Below, piece after piece: positions 23,015-34,165 of a DNA stretch of 64,000 nucleotides (position 1 is its first letter; every line of letters begins with the position of its first letter). The stretch comes from Boesenbergia rotunda (taxonomy: Eukaryota > Streptophyta > Magnoliopsida > Zingiberales > Zingiberaceae). The position numbers were made by a program, and so were the translations under genes. Location of the stretch: contig JAGFNQ010006452.1 of NCBI GenBank assembly GCA_024364735.1, positions 62,001 to 126,000 of the forward strand, in the 5' to 3' direction. Below the pieces are notes generated by a model, which worked only from the letters and a program-made list of their open reading frames with translations, ran no database searches and was not told the DNA's origin.

Positions 23015-23028
23015 AAAAAGGGGAAGAT
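23015..23028 (+). promoter_or_regulatory. Polypurine tract of copia F
   Basis: AAAAAGGGGAAGAT directly before the TGTTGG start of the 3' LTR. Confidence 0.9.
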
Positions 23029-24010
23029 TGTTGGTGCAATCGACCCAAGGTTGATCGGGTAGATCATGGGTTTTGATGTGTATGTCAATATGATTAAGTT
23101 AAGTTTTCATGTTAATTTGATATGTGTGCTTGAGTCGTGCAGGACTTGATGAACCACACATGGAGTAACGGAGTGAAGCATCCGAGGGACGAGAGCCAAA
23201 GGAAGAGGACTTCAAGGGCGAGCCAAGGAAGTAGACTTCAAAGGCATACACAAAGGATGGCATGGAGGCAAGCCGCGGGCTTATGTGCGCATCCGAGGGA
23301 CGAGAGCTGAAGGAAGAGAACTTCAAGGGGCAAGCCAAGGAAGTGGACTTCAAGGCATACGCGAAGGGTGAACTCCGGTGAGGTTAAGAGTGCATTTGTA
23401 AGTAGATCAGTCGACTGGCAAGGGGACCAGTCGACTGATACTACTGAAGGCACACTGTAGCAGTCGACTAGTATGAGCACCAGTTGACTCATCTTTCTGT
23501 GAGTTTCAAACAACCTGGAGCAGTCGACTGGTCCAGGTCCCTGGTGTGTTCGAAAAAGAGTCGTTGGCTGAGGGATCAGTCGACTGCACCTTGGGGCAGT
23601 CGACTGATGTCGAGCTGGGCTGTTTGTTTAACAACTCTCTCCTCTATTTAAGAGGAGGCTTTGGGATATGAATAGTTACAGTTCTTAATTGCTAAATCTT
23701 ATTCTAAGTGCCCAAAGTCTATTCTCTTCCTTATATTCTAAATCTCATCTTGTAAAAGAGGAAGAGAGCATCTTGTGAGGGTTTCTCCACTTTTAAGGAG
23801 AATATCATAGTGAAGATTGCTTGTGTGGTGTGGATCCTTGGATTAGTCACCTCTTGGAGGTGAATACCAAGTAAATCAAGGGAGTTAGCATTGCTTTCTT
23901 TTGATAATTGATTTTGTTTATTATTGTTTTGTGCTTTAGCTAACATTCTTGTAGACAAAATCAAAGAAAAGCTATTCATCCCCCTCTAGCCTAACGCCAA
24001 GGCCCTAACA
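23029..24010 (+). mobile_element. 3' LTR of copia F
   Basis: TGTTGGTGCAATCGACCC to GGCCCTAACA, co-linear with 19328-20332. A short deletion near 23541 removes part of one palindrome pair. The inverted repeat around the TATA box (23639-23657) is intact. Confidence 0.93.
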
Positions 24011-24390
24011 GAGAGGACCGTGGCACCAACCACTCGGAGAAGGAGTAACTGCGACTAGGGTTAGGTGAGGGAGATCAACAACTAGGATCTCGATCAAGAG
24101 AGTGATCAAGGAGTAGATGTTGGCGACAATGGGAGGGAGAAGAGGAGAAGAAAGAACTTGTGTGAAGGGTTGGCGAAGGAGATCGCAGGGGGGGAGAACC
24201 ACCGGGATTGCGTTCGTTCGACGTCGGGAAGAAAAGAGAGGAAATTCTGCAAAAAGAAATTTAGGGAAAAATATATATTAGTATTGTGCATTTTTGCAAA
24301 AAGACCGTTCAAATCCTATTAATTCTAACCTCCTCCCTAATTTTTGGTTTTTCTCGTTTAAGCCCTTCTATTTTCCAATATTTATCATTC
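24011..24390 (-). mobile_element. 3' LTR of gypsy E, right part
   Basis: Continues the LTR interrupted at 19327. It ends at ATTTATCA, followed by a pyrimidine-rich tract, so in element orientation the LTR begins TGATAAATATTGG. It has a purine-rich R/U5-like section (24100-24240). Confidence 0.65.
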
Positions 24391-24402
24391 TCCCCTACTA
24401 AT
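24391..24402 (-). promoter_or_regulatory. Polypurine tract of gypsy E
   Basis: TTCTCCCCTACT on the plus strand is AGTAGGGGAGAA on the element strand, directly adjoining the LTR end. Confidence 0.55.
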
Positions 24403-24539
24403 AAAAATTTAGTCCCCAAATTTTACTAGTAAACCGTAACAAATACTAACAACTTATATACAATACAAATACGAAATGAAAACTAACTATATGCACCTCT
24501 GGTAAACAGCTAAAGGTAGTGAGTTTTGATCGTATCCTC

Positions 24540-24875
24540 GAGCTCCCAAGTAGGCTCCTCATCAGAGTGGTGTTGTCAACCGACTTTGACCAACCGAATT
24601 ATCTTATTTCGCAACTGATGCTCCTTGTGCTCCAATATCCGCATAGATATCTCCTTGTAAGTCACGTCTGGCTGAAGTGTTATTGACACCTCCGATAAGA
24701 CATGAGTAAGATCTGGTACATATTTCCTCAGCATAGAAACATGAAACACATCGTGAATTCCAGTGAGAGACGCCGGTAATGCTAGACAATAAGCTACTGC
24801 TCCAATCCTCTCCAAAATCTGAAAAGGCCCAATATATCGCGGAGCTAGCTTACCCTTCAATCCAAATCTCTTCAC
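24540..24875 (-). pseudogene. pol: Integrase C-terminus and chromodomain (E)
   Basis: Begins MKRFGLKGKLAPRYIGPFQI, the conserved GPF/Y module of chromovirus integrase, then DVFHVSMLRKYVPD, and a chromodomain-like end (SMRILEHKEHQLRNK, IRLVKVGWQHH in broken frame). Chromodomains direct integration to modified chromatin. This places E among Tekay/Del-type chromoviruses. The frame stops at 24576 and the last chromodomain residues are in a shifted or interrupted frame. Confidence 0.85.
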
Positions 24876-24959
24876 CCTTTTTGTAGGTGATACTCATAAG
24901 AACATGTGGTCACTCACGAAGAATTCCAAGGGTTTGCGTCTCCGATCTGCATAACTTTT

Positions 24960-25830
24960 CTAACAATCTTGAGCCTCTGACATCCTACGTCTGATAGTAC
25001 AGACTAGCTCTGTGTCACATTGAATACTCTGAGGTCCTAACAACTGAGATTCTCCAACTTCCTCCCAGAAGGTGGGTGTCCTGCAAGCCCTACCATACAA
25101 CACCTCAAAGGGTGTCATTTGGATAGCCGAATTATAGCTATTATTGTAGGCAACCTCTACTAGGTGCAGGTGATCCTCCCAGCTGCCTCCAAAGTCCATA
25201 ACGCAGGATCTTAGCAAATCCTCTAGCGTTTGAATGGTACGATCTGACTGCTCATTTGTCTGCAGATGAAAATCCGTACTGAATCGGAGCTCTGTGCCCA
25301 TAGTCTGCTGCAAGGTCTGCCAAAATCGCAAAGTAAAATGTGGGTCACTATCTGATATGGTACTCAGAGGATACCGTGTAATCTGATAATCTCACGATAG
25401 TACAGCTCTGCCAGCCTGTCGAGTGAATTCATCCTCCAAATCCCCAAGAAATGTGCAAATTTAGTTAATCGGTTAACGATCACCCAAATTGCGTCGTGTC
25501 CTCTCCGAGTCCTCGGTAATCCCATGACAAAGTCCATTGTGATATGTTCCCATTTCCACTCAAGAATAAGGATCTTCTGGAATAATCCAGCAGGTCTTTG
25601 ATACTCAGCCTTCACCTGCTGGCACAATAGACATCTAGCTACAAAGTCTGCAATATATTTCTTCATACCATTCCACCAGTAGGAACATCTCAAATCTCGG
25701 TACATACAGGTTCCATCAAGATGTATCGCAAATCGAGATCGATGAGCCTCCTAAAGCAACTCCTCCAAGACCGGATATGAATCAAGTACGCATAATCTCC
25801 CTCGGAAATACAGAATACCTTCATTATCTC
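24960..25830 (-). pseudogene. pol: Integrase N-terminal and core domains (E)
   Basis: From right to left: an HHCC zinc-binding domain (EAHRSRF..H, then CLLC in FVARCLLCQQVKAEYQRPAG), the core start WEHITMDFVMGLPRT, and the DDE-region text STDFHLQTNEQSDRTIQTLE and AYNNSYNSAIQMTPFEVLYG. The expected HPQTDGQSER-type motif has several substitutions. The reading frame is broken between 25331 and 25364 and upstream of 25705. Integrase would insert the cDNA into the chromosome. Confidence 0.85.
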
Positions 25831-25972
25831 GTGTAAAGTCAGTCTGTTGCTCTGAGTCTATCTGGCTGCTTAGAAACTGCAGATGTTGATCACTGGCCTA
25901 AGCCTATTTTATCCTCGTCCTGATCAAAGACTGAGCTACTATAGTTACCAATAACCCTTTCTCTGTCTGACC

Positions 25973-26745
25973 CTACTCCTCCAGTCCTAACTCTGAGAAG
26001 CACTGAACTAAGTTTGTGACCATAACCCAGTGGCAAGAGAGAACACTCCGAGATTTCTTGCTCAGTACATCTGCCACCACATTAGCTTTCCCTAGATGAT
26101 AGCTAATGGCGCAATCATAATCCTTCAGGAACTCCATCCAACTCCTCTGATAAAGATTTAGCTCCTTCTGAGTGAACAAATACTTGAGGCTCTCTTGTGA
26201 TCCGTGAAAATCTCGAACATGATGTCGTACAAATGGTGCCTCTATATCATTAGGGCAAAAATAATGGCGATGAGCTCTATATTGTGGACTAAATAGTTCT
26301 TCTCAGGCTCCTTCAGCTGACGAGAAGCATTAGAGACTACCCATCTGTGCTACATCAACATTGCGCCCAAACCCTGATGTGATGTATTAGTGTATTGTAC
26401 GAAATAATCCTCTCCCAAAGGTAGCACCAAAACAGGCATAGCACCAATCGTTACTTCAACTCCTAAAACTAGCCTCACAAGCTTCTGTCCAAACAAACTT
26501 TACGCCCTTTCTAGTCAGATGTGTCAACGGTGTAGCAATGTTGGAAAATCCCTCAATGAATCATCGAAAATAACCAGCCAATCCCAGAAAACTGCGCACC
26601 TCCTAAACTGACTTCGGCTGCTCCCAGCTGATGACAGCCTCGATCTTCTGGGATTCTACGGAGATACCTCTATTGGAAACTACGTGTCTGAGAAAACCCA
26701 CATAAGACAACCAAAATGCACATTTGCTGAACTTCGCATACAACT
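25973..26745 (-). pseudogene. pol: RNase H domain and RT connection (E)
   Basis: The best-kept part is MFTQKELNLYQRSWMEFLKDY followed by YHLGKANVVADVLSKK. The region up to 26745 encodes, in several frames, the same succession seen in fragment C (SFLGLAGYF, LTRLTRKGVKFVWTEA, ASRQLKE). Multiple frameshifts destroy it. Confidence 0.8.
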
Positions 26746-26752
26746 GCTCCCG

Positions 26753-27307
26753 TCAGAGCATCTCTAAGATCATGCGAAGATGGTGTGGATGTTCCTCCTC
26801 AGAACGGGAGTACACTAGAATGTTGTCAATGAAAACTATGACAAACTGATCTAGATACTTCAAAAATATCCAGTTCATCAGATGCATAAACACTGCTGGA
26901 GCATTGATACGCCCAAATGGCATTACCAAAAACTCAAAGTATCCATATCGGGTGTGAAATGTCACCTTCTGAATATCTGAGTCTCTGACCCTCAACTGAT
27001 GATATCCACAACGCAGATCAATCTTGGAATACACTGATGTATCCTTCAATCGATCAAAAAAATCCTTAATCCGCGGAAGAGGATATTTATTCTTGATGGT
27101 TACTGCATTCAGCTGTCTGTAGTCGATGCACAATCTCACAAAACCATCCTTCTGCTTCACAAATAACATTAGAGATCCCCATAGAGAAATGCTAGGACGA
27201 ATAAATCTCCTCTCAAGCAATTCCTGAAGTTGAACCTTCAGCTCATCCAACTCCTTAGGTGTCGGAGCCTTTGATGTCGGAGCTATCCCCGGAATCAACT
27301 CGATCAT
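26753..27307 (-). pseudogene. pol: Reverse transcriptase of gypsy E, catalytic box mutated
   Basis: MIELIPGIAPTSKAPTPKEL, LVKQKDGFVRLCIDYRQLNAVTIKNKYPLP, FSKIDLRCGYHQLRV and VMPFGRINAPAVFM are classic gypsy RT blocks. The catalytic box reads VFIDNILVYS: the second aspartate is Asn because GAC has become AAC (26822-26824 on the plus strand), so the enzyme would be inactive. The frame also stops soon after the palm. The closest relative in the window is fragment C, which keeps FIDD. Confidence 0.92.
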
Positions 27308-27591
27308 GAACTCAACTTACCTTCTAGGTGGCAAACCAAGAAGCTCATCTAGAAATACGTCCGAAAATTCTCGGACCACTGGAACATCCGAGAGCTGGGG
27401 GCTACTGCTGTTATCAATACTGATCAGCGACAATAAAAAATCATGAGATCCATGTGACATATGCTTCTAGGCCTGAATCATTGAGATAATCGAAATCCTA
27501 TCATCTCTGGTGCCAATGAATTCCCATGAGGGTTGGTTCGGAGGTCGAAACGTGACCACCCTCGCTTGGCAATCAACCGTGGCATGATAGG

Positions 27592-27864
27592 CTACCAACA
27601 AGTCATGCTCAGAATAATGTCAAACTCTACTATCTCAAGAACCAACAAATCGACAGTGAGTGTATAATCATTAAAATCCAATGGACATCCCTTGACCTCC
27701 TGTATGATATCCAAAACCTCACAGGATGGCATAGACACTGACATACGTGGTGATCTAAGGGTAGACAACCTACTAATCTTTCGCATGAACAACCAAGATA
27801 TGAAGGAATTGGAACTACCAGTATCAACTAGCAATTCAGCAGAAAATGCATAAATTGAAATCAT
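27592..27864 (-). pseudogene. pol: Aspartic protease of gypsy E
   Basis: AELLVDTGSSNSFIS has the catalytic DTGSS motif, followed by DFNDYTLTVDLLVLEIVEFDIILSMTCW (normally ending GMDWL). It would cleave the Gag-Pol polyprotein. It lies between gag and RT as in all chromoviruses. Confidence 0.85.
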
Positions 27865-28266
27865 ACAGTGGAAGATCGATCCATTAGCCCACTGTGCCTC
27901 CGCTCTGGTGACTACATATACTCATCCTGGCTCTGGAGGTGGAGGTGACAACGCCAAAATCTATTGAGGCTGAGATGCTAAAGGTCTGACAGTCTACTAG
28001 GGATGATATATTGCAGGATAGTATGCTGGGTATGGCTGCAGATAGTGGCACCCCGTCATAGAATACTGAGATGCCTCTAGTGTAGGGGCACGCTCATGAC
28101 CAGGCATACAGTAGATCCGGACTGGTGAAGGTACTATCTGCTGCTAAACTGTGTGTTGTTGTCGGAACGACATCTGAGTCTGACGACCATCTCTCTATGG
28201 TCTCTGCTATCCCAACCGGCCTCCCTAGGGAGTAACTGCGGCTGATTTATGTTGAGCCTTCAAGGC

Positions 28267-28308
28267 ACACCCTCAGCTCTCATGACCCGGATGCTTACAG
28301 TAATAGCA
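28267..28308 (-). pseudogene. gag: Gag zinc knuckle of gypsy E with internal stop
   Basis: The minus strand reads CYYCKHPGHES*GC, the CX2CX4HX4C RNA-binding knuckle of the nucleocapsid, with a TGA inside. It lies about 0.2 kb downstream of the gag frame ending at 28535, and between it and the protease there are further stops. Confidence 0.8.
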
Positions 28309-28534
28309 TATGGGGTGCTCTAGAGGACAATCTAGTCTACTGTGGTCTCTAAATCCACATTGAATATAATGAGCCCCACTAGTAGTAGACTTCCGGGTCT
28401 GCTGGGAACCCTGGGATGATCCTGTTGAAAATTGTCTAGACATCTGGGGTCGAGGCTGAGGCCCAAAAATCTCCTACTACTGCCCTTTTGTCCGATGTTC
28501 TACTGTTTTGAGTAACTACTGAATCCCGAACCGG

Positions 28535-29334
28535 CTACTTGCCTTTCTTCTTATCACTATACAACCAATGCTGGGTCATCTCTATATGTAGAGCCCGTTC
28601 CAAAGCATCCCAATAAGAAGTCGGAACCCATCCCAACATCCATAACTGAATATATCCAGCGAGACCCTGCGTGAACTGTGCCATCTGCTCATTGTCGTCG
28701 GCCGCCAACTGAGGACAAAACTCCGCTAGGCGACTGAATTCTACATCATACTCCAGGATTGTGCGATCTCCCTGCTGAAGACCAAGAAACTCCTGACATC
28801 GGGTCATACGAAATGAGGCAGGATAGTACTTCCTCACAAAAGCCTCATGAAAAGAAACCCAAGTAACTGGTTATCCATCAATAATAGTCTTCTGCATGTT
28901 CCACCAAGTGACTTCCTGATCTTGAAGGTGATAAGTAACCAACTCCACATTCTCATGTTCGTAAGAGTCATATAGTTGAAGGTGCCCTCCAATGTCTCTA
29001 ACCAAGCACGAGCAGCATACAAATCTAGTCCTCCATGGAACAATGTGAAACAACCCTTCATGGACACTGCCAATAATAGAATCCAAGCTCTGTCCAAAAT
29101 CCAGCCCGCATGAGCAATGGGTACCCCTGATGGCACTGCTGGGACTGCCACTAGTGGCACTGTTGGATCTACCACTAGTGGTACTACTGGAATTGCTGTC
29201 AAATATGATAGAGGTACTCTCGGTGGTGGACGTCTCTGCTCACCCAAAAGGTCCTGGTAAGTTGGTTCCCGACCAATCGGCTCTACCCTGATGGGTCTCT
29301 CAACCTCCTGACTCGAGTCTCTCACTGACTCCAT
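28535..29334 (-). pseudogene. gag: Gag capsid of gypsy E
   Basis: N-terminal MESVRDSSQEVERPIRVEP with a proline/valine-rich section (PTVPLVAVPAVPSGVP), then in a second frame the retrotransposon gag domain: KYYPASFRMTRCQEFLGLQQ, EYDVEFSRLAEFCPQL and QFTQGLAGYIQLWML. The two frames overlap at 28834-28837, so one frameshift separates them. The order gag, PR, RT, RNase H, IN, chromodomain is that of Tekay-type chromoviruses. Confidence 0.88.
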
Positions 29335-29626
29335 CGGTCTCCCCCGTGATCGTCATCCACGACCACATGCATGGGGCATAGACAGCTCAATACAACGAGG
29401 TTTACCTGTTAACAGAACCAACATGCATTAGTTAGATATAGATCTCAAAAATTTAAAACAAACATACTTCTTGATTGCTGGGAGAGACCTCATTGCTGCG
29501 AAGTCCAAAAACATAACCATGTCAAGAAAATGACTCCATAAAAATATAAAAATCCATCAAATACAGATAAACCTCATAAAACAACTCCGTAAAACCCACA
29601 GATACTCAATTACTTTGCAAAATCTC
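29335..29626 (-). mobile_element. Leader of gypsy E
   Basis: Roughly 290 bases between the gag start and the PBS with no reading frame; contains text such as CAGGTAAACCTCG on the element strand. Nothing specific recognised. Confidence 0.6.
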
Positions 29627-29638
29627 GCTCTAATACCA
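29627..29638 (-). promoter_or_regulatory. tRNA-Met primer binding site of gypsy E
   Basis: GCTCTAATACCA, complement of TGGTATTAGAGC, one mismatch to the tRNA-Met site, five bases from the LTR start TGTCACGCCC. Confidence 0.8.
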
Positions 29639-29643
29639 AAATT

Positions 29644-31440
29644 TGTCACGCCCACAAAGGCTCATGCTCGCTCGAAAATCGGGAAGCATCTCCCCTGTAT
29701 GGCGGATAATTTAGAACATTTATACATGTCTCACAATAATATATAGCATACCCTCACACGGCTGGTATCATAATAGTAAATAAAAGTTTCACAACCACGC
29801 ATTTAATATCGATAAAGAGATAGAAATAAAAGAAACCACATATCCAAATTAAAATTTAAATTAAATCCAAAGACAAACATATCAATATATAAATGCATAA
29901 ACATAACTCCACTCGAAACTATGCATAACTCTACTAAGAAAATAAATATTAGATTAATAAAGTTAATATGGAAATAAAGAAAGTGGAAAAATAAAGTAAA
30001 TGCGGAAAAAACTCCAAAAGGCTCGACACCATAGGACTGATAACTAGATCCTCTCTTGGCTCCAAATAATGCATCTATCGGCTACCAGAATCAAAATTAG
30101 ATGGTAGGGGTGGTAAGTCCGGACGAACTCTACGGATATAAGAGTAGATAAATGTATGTTATAATAAAAGGTCCGACAAGCAACTAGAAACAAAAGTATA
30201 CAATCTTGAACAGAATAACTCATATGCGAGTATATAAAACTGCATAAAAGTGCAACCATAAATAAAACATGTATGTCAACCAAATGCAACATATAAATGC
30301 AACAAACACAAGAAAATGGAATATACAATAAATGCACATGATGCAATGACAGAGGATATTTGTTCTTGATGGTTACTGCATTCAGTTGTCTGTAGTCGAT
30401 GCGCAATCTCAGAGAACCATCCTTCTTCTTCACAAATAACACTGGAGATCCCCATGGAGAAACTCTAGGACGAATAAATCCCCTCTCAAGCAATTCCTGA
30501 AGCTAAACTTTCAGCTCGTCCAACTCCTTAGGTGTCATGCAATACGGAGAAAGCAAACCTATGGCAGCAAACAAACCTAAACTTAGTTAATATCAAATAC
30601 TTAAATTTAATAGCAGCAAACAAACCAATGGCAAAGGTGATACAAGATCACAAGCTAAACCTCTACGTTTATTAATGTAACATACTAATCCAATTAACCT
30701 CCAATTAGAAAACTTTAATAGAGTTAGTTTAACCATCAATCAACTAACTAATCCGATAATAATCGCCTTCACCATATCCTTTTCATCTTAGTTAACCATG
30801 AGATGAATTCATATTTTCATTAGTCATGTCAAATTGATCGATCAATTCAATGATATTCTTATTCATCTAATTCCTTTATAGGTTAATCGATTTATCATGA
30901 AAATCTTGCGTGATCTAATCATTCCTAACCATATGATCGATTAAATAGTGAGTCTACCTTTAATCCATCATTACTTACTGATCAACATTTATCTCTACCT
31001 AGCGCCATCCAAGAATAACTCACCAATTAGAACAATACTTAAAATCAAGCTAAGAACTAGCAATAAATGGAAATAATTAATGAAATAAGCATCCAAAAGC
31101 CCTCAGGACAAACACTCACCTTGATGTTCACATCACTTTATGCACAGAATAGAAAACCCACAGTCATCCTCCAATTACTAACCTAAAAATCAAGTCAATA
31201 CTCCAAATGTAACTGATAGTAACACAACTCCAGTCCTTCAACCACTCATGGCATAACACAAAACAAGGAAATCATAGAGAGCCTTACCAGAATTAGTGTT
31301 ATTGACTAGTCCCTTGGCTCCAGATTTGGCCGATCAGCATAGAGGAGAAGATCAGTGGAATTCGAACCCAATTTCAGAGCTATCAACCCATGCCCAAGAA
31401 GGATCTCTAAGGAAATGCTACACCAACGAAGAGAGGGTCA
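29644..31440 (-). mobile_element. 5' LTR of gypsy E, chimeric and cut by copia G
   Basis: Starts TGTCACGCCC next to the PBS and follows LTR D closely to about 30350 and again from about 30540 to 31370. Between these points an RT-coding piece replaces LTR sequence (see 30353-30537). At 31440 the LTR is interrupted by copia G (TGTTGG starts exactly at 31441). The remainder of the LTR is not found in the window. Confidence 0.8.
30353..30537 (-). pseudogene. RT fragment embedded in the LTR of E
   Basis: About 185 bases encoding, on the minus strand, ELLERGFIRPRVSPWG, SPVLFVKKKDGSLRLRIDYR and QLNAVTIKNKYPL, nearly the same as 27060-27245 in the RT of E itself and in the same orientation. LTR sequence equivalent to about 9085-9900 of LTR D is missing at this point. 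The patch is in some positions better than E's own RT (KKKDGSLR against KQKDGFVR), so it probably came from a relative. Confidence 0.88.
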
Positions 31441-32015
31441 TGTTGGTGCAGACAGCACCCAAGTCGAACCTGTGTTTTGATAATGGCAAAGGATTCAAAA
31501 GTTAAGATATAATGTTGATCTAACATATTTACTAAGTGTACAGGAAAAGAAGCCCTAGGTACACTAGGCACGAAGTCCTGGTCGAGGACTGGGCACGAAG
31601 CCCTGGCAAGGAGCTGGGCACCGAAGACCTGCTCGAAAGGTGGGCACGAAGTCCTGGTCGAGACTGGGCACGAAGCCCTGGCAGGGAGCTGGGCACCGAA
31701 GACCTACTCGGAAGGTGGGCACGAAGACCTGATCAGGTGCATCGGGCAAAAGTCCAACCGGAGGAGCCGGTTGGCAAAAGGTAAACTCTCCTGAGAGGAG
31801 TAGGTGAGGACGCGTTCCCCGTCGAGGGAACAATAGGCGTCGGCTCGACCTAGGGCTCCATTTTGGAGACCCAAAGTCAGAACCAAGACAGCTACGGCTG
31901 TAAAATGCACTAACATGCTTGCTTTGTTTTGTTTGGTACTAACCTGGATGCAGGACCGAAGGAACGAGTCTCTGTAGCTCAGAACGCTCCAAAGGAGAGG
32001 AGCAGCAGCTGGGTT

Positions 32016-32386
32016 GGGCGCCCAGGAGGTCCCGGGCGCCCTAAGTCAAAGCCAAACAAAGAGTTAGCAAGAAAACGCTTCGGAAGCCTATGCTCCCGGG
32101 CGCCCCCTTGCTCTCGGGCGCCCCCGTGCTCCCGGGCGGCCCGGATGCCTCGGGCGCCCCGGGCTCAAGCCAACGAAGTGGATAGAGACAAGCCAGCGAG
32201 AAGACAGCGGACCGAGTCAACCCGGGCGCCCCCTGCGTCCCGGGCGCCCCCTGCGTCCCGGGCGCCCCCTGCGTCCCGGGCGCCCACAGTCAACTCTCAG
32301 CCCTTTTCAAGTGGGATAAGGGCTGACCGAGACTTATCCGGATCGACTGACACGTGGGGGGGGCGCCCCCAACGTTCAGGGCGCCC
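32016..32386. repeat. GGGCGCCC palindrome cluster, LTR G
   Basis: About a dozen copies of the palindromic core GGGCGCCC or GGGCGCCCC, three in a perfect 18-base tandem around 32230-32285, ending 6 bases before the TATA-box palindrome. It is the densest such cluster in the window. Confidence 0.85.
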
Positions 32387-32391
32387 CAGGA

Positions 32392-32405
32392 GGCTATAAA
32401 TAGCC
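32392..32405 (+). promoter_or_regulatory. TATA box within inverted repeat, LTR G
   Basis: GGCTATAAATAGCC: arms GGCTA and TAGCC enclose the TATA core. In LTR L the corresponding site reads GGGC-CTATTTATA-GCCC on the plus strand. Confidence 0.7.
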
Positions 32406-32818
32406 CCTCGACCCCAAGGCTTCAGAGAACAATCTTTCCAACGCTTCTACGCTCTTCGACTCAAACGCGCTGCTCCAGAAACCTTCCATTTCGAGATTCC
32501 AAGCGCCGACGACGACCCTCCGCACCGAAGTATGATCCATATCGGGCATTGATCGCGAAGAGTAAAACTGTTATATTTACTACAATTTACTTATACAATT
32601 CTTGTAAACCATTTGTGCTCATATAGAATTGCCCGCAGTAAACGGTGAACGACCGTGGGCCTTGGAGTAGGAGCCGACCGCGACTCTGAACCAAGTAAAA
32701 CCGCCTGAGTCTTTGTGTTGTGTTTTGTTTATTCCGCTGCGTATTTGCTCTTTTGTCAATCCGAAACGATTTACGATATTCACCCCTCCCCTCTATCGTA
32801 TTCTCTCGATCCAACAAG

Positions 32819-32830
32819 TGGTATCAGAGC
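32819..32830 (+). promoter_or_regulatory. tRNA-Met primer binding site of copia G
   Basis: TGGTATCAGAGC two bases after the LTR end. Confidence 0.95.
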
Positions 32831-33031
32831 GGGGAAGCTCAAATCTGGTGCAACTACCAATTTGAGATTTTTTTTCAGATTTCTTTTTAAATTATTTTCA
32901 AATTTTCATCGTTAATCGAGGTTGGTGCAACACCCCTCGATAAATATTTTTTTTCTTCCCGCACTACTAATCCAAGACCAAGTCTTGGGATATTTCTTTC
33001 TTTTTACTCTTATTTTCAGATAAATTCTTAA

Positions 33032-33141
33032 ATGGTCATGCAAGAAGGCTTCAGTACCGCAAGACCGCCGCTCTTCAGTGGGGAGGACTTCTCTAACTGG
33101 AAGAGCAGAATGGAGGTCCACCTGAAAACTCAGGTGGACAT
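33032..33141 (+). pseudogene. gag: First codons of copia G gag
   Basis: MVMQEGFSTARPPLFSGEDF then NWKSRMEVHLKTQVD, the start of SIRE-type gag, clearly related to gag of F. After about 36 codons it is cut by the inserted LTR of H at 33142. The remaining gag is not in the window. The 5' leader between PBS and this ATG is about 200 bases. Confidence 0.9.
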
Positions 33142-34165
33142 TGTTGGGAACGAGATGGCTATAGAGAGGGGGTGAATATAGACAATCGCTTGCCCCTTGT
33201 CAACTTATCATGATTTCTGCAACTCAAATATCAGTAGCACAGCGGAAAGAGTGGAAAACAGAGTATGCAGAAAAACTAAACGAGAGCGAAACAAACACAA
33301 CTAGCAAGATCGCTAACAAGGAGGGTTTACAAGGTTCGGGGATAACTTGCCCCTACTCCTTGGCGTGCCCTTGAGGTGGGCGATCCCTTGATCATCGGCA
33401 GATCAAGCCCCGGTCAACACCGGATATGAAGCAACCTCCTTCTCGGTGGAGAAACCTCTCCACAGCGTGTTTCACACAATGATATATAATGAGCACAATG
33501 AAACAACAACAAGAAGGATCTTACTCAAACCCTTCGCAAGGACAAAACACAGCAAGCTTCCCTGAGCTCCACCCAGTGGCGATCTCACGCAGACCCCTGT
33601 CTGCTTCGTGTCTTCCCACTGTCGGACTCCAAGCTTCTTGTTTTCTCCTTTAAGCGCTCAAGTATGATGATTGCTCCTCTATAGCTTGCTTAGAATGGTT
33701 GAAGAACTCAAGAACAGCGAGCTTGTAGCAGCAGAACGCAAGAACACAAAGCAGTTTTTCAAACTGAATCGCTTCCACCAAAAAACTCTCTACCGCCTCG
33801 TCTTCTCGCGCTTCCTTTTGTTTCTCCGCCAAGCGACAAGTGACCACATCTCTGTAGCTCCCAGCTACTCATCTGCCAATGCCAGCCTCTACTGAGCTAT
33901 CTCTGGACTCACTGAGCTCCTCAGCCAAGCTCCAGTCTCAGCCCCAGTCTTCGGCTCGCCGTTGCAACCTGAGATGTGAAAAGGGACAAACCTGCTCCAA
34001 GGAAAGCATGCTTTGACTTCTCCTTAAGTGTTTGAATCCTCCCCTGTCACCTGAAACTCAATCAGAGCATTAGAGCAGAAGTTCACACAGCATATCACAT
34101 ACATCAGCAAATCCGATACGATCAGATGCTCTGACCGCGTCTGACAGTGAAATTTGAATTAAAGT

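Larger units (their letters stand above)
19328..24010 (+). mobile_element. Complete gag-only copia element F
   Basis: Element of 4683 bp with two LTRs (19328-20332 and 23029-24010), a tRNA-Met PBS and a polypurine tract, but only gag and no protease, integrase, RT or RNase H in the 2.7-kb internal region. It fits the class of non-autonomous LTR elements that keep gag (TR-GAG type) and would need enzymes from a partner. The flanks GAGAT and GAGAG are a 5-bp target duplication with one mismatch. It lies inside the 3' LTR of E, so it is younger than E. Confidence 0.88.
31441..32816 (+). mobile_element. 5' LTR of SIRE-like copia G
   Basis: TGTTGGTGCAGACAGCACCC to CGATCCAACA, 1376 bp, followed by a PBS and the start of gag. 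It has AGTCCTGGTCGAGGACT-type repeats at 31575-31730, a GGGCGCCC cluster at 32016-32386 with a tandem GCGTCCCGGGCGCCCCCT unit at 32220-32285, and TATAAATA at 32395-32402 inside GGCTA...TAGCC. Frames at 31296-32399 are LTR shadows. Confidence 0.93.
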
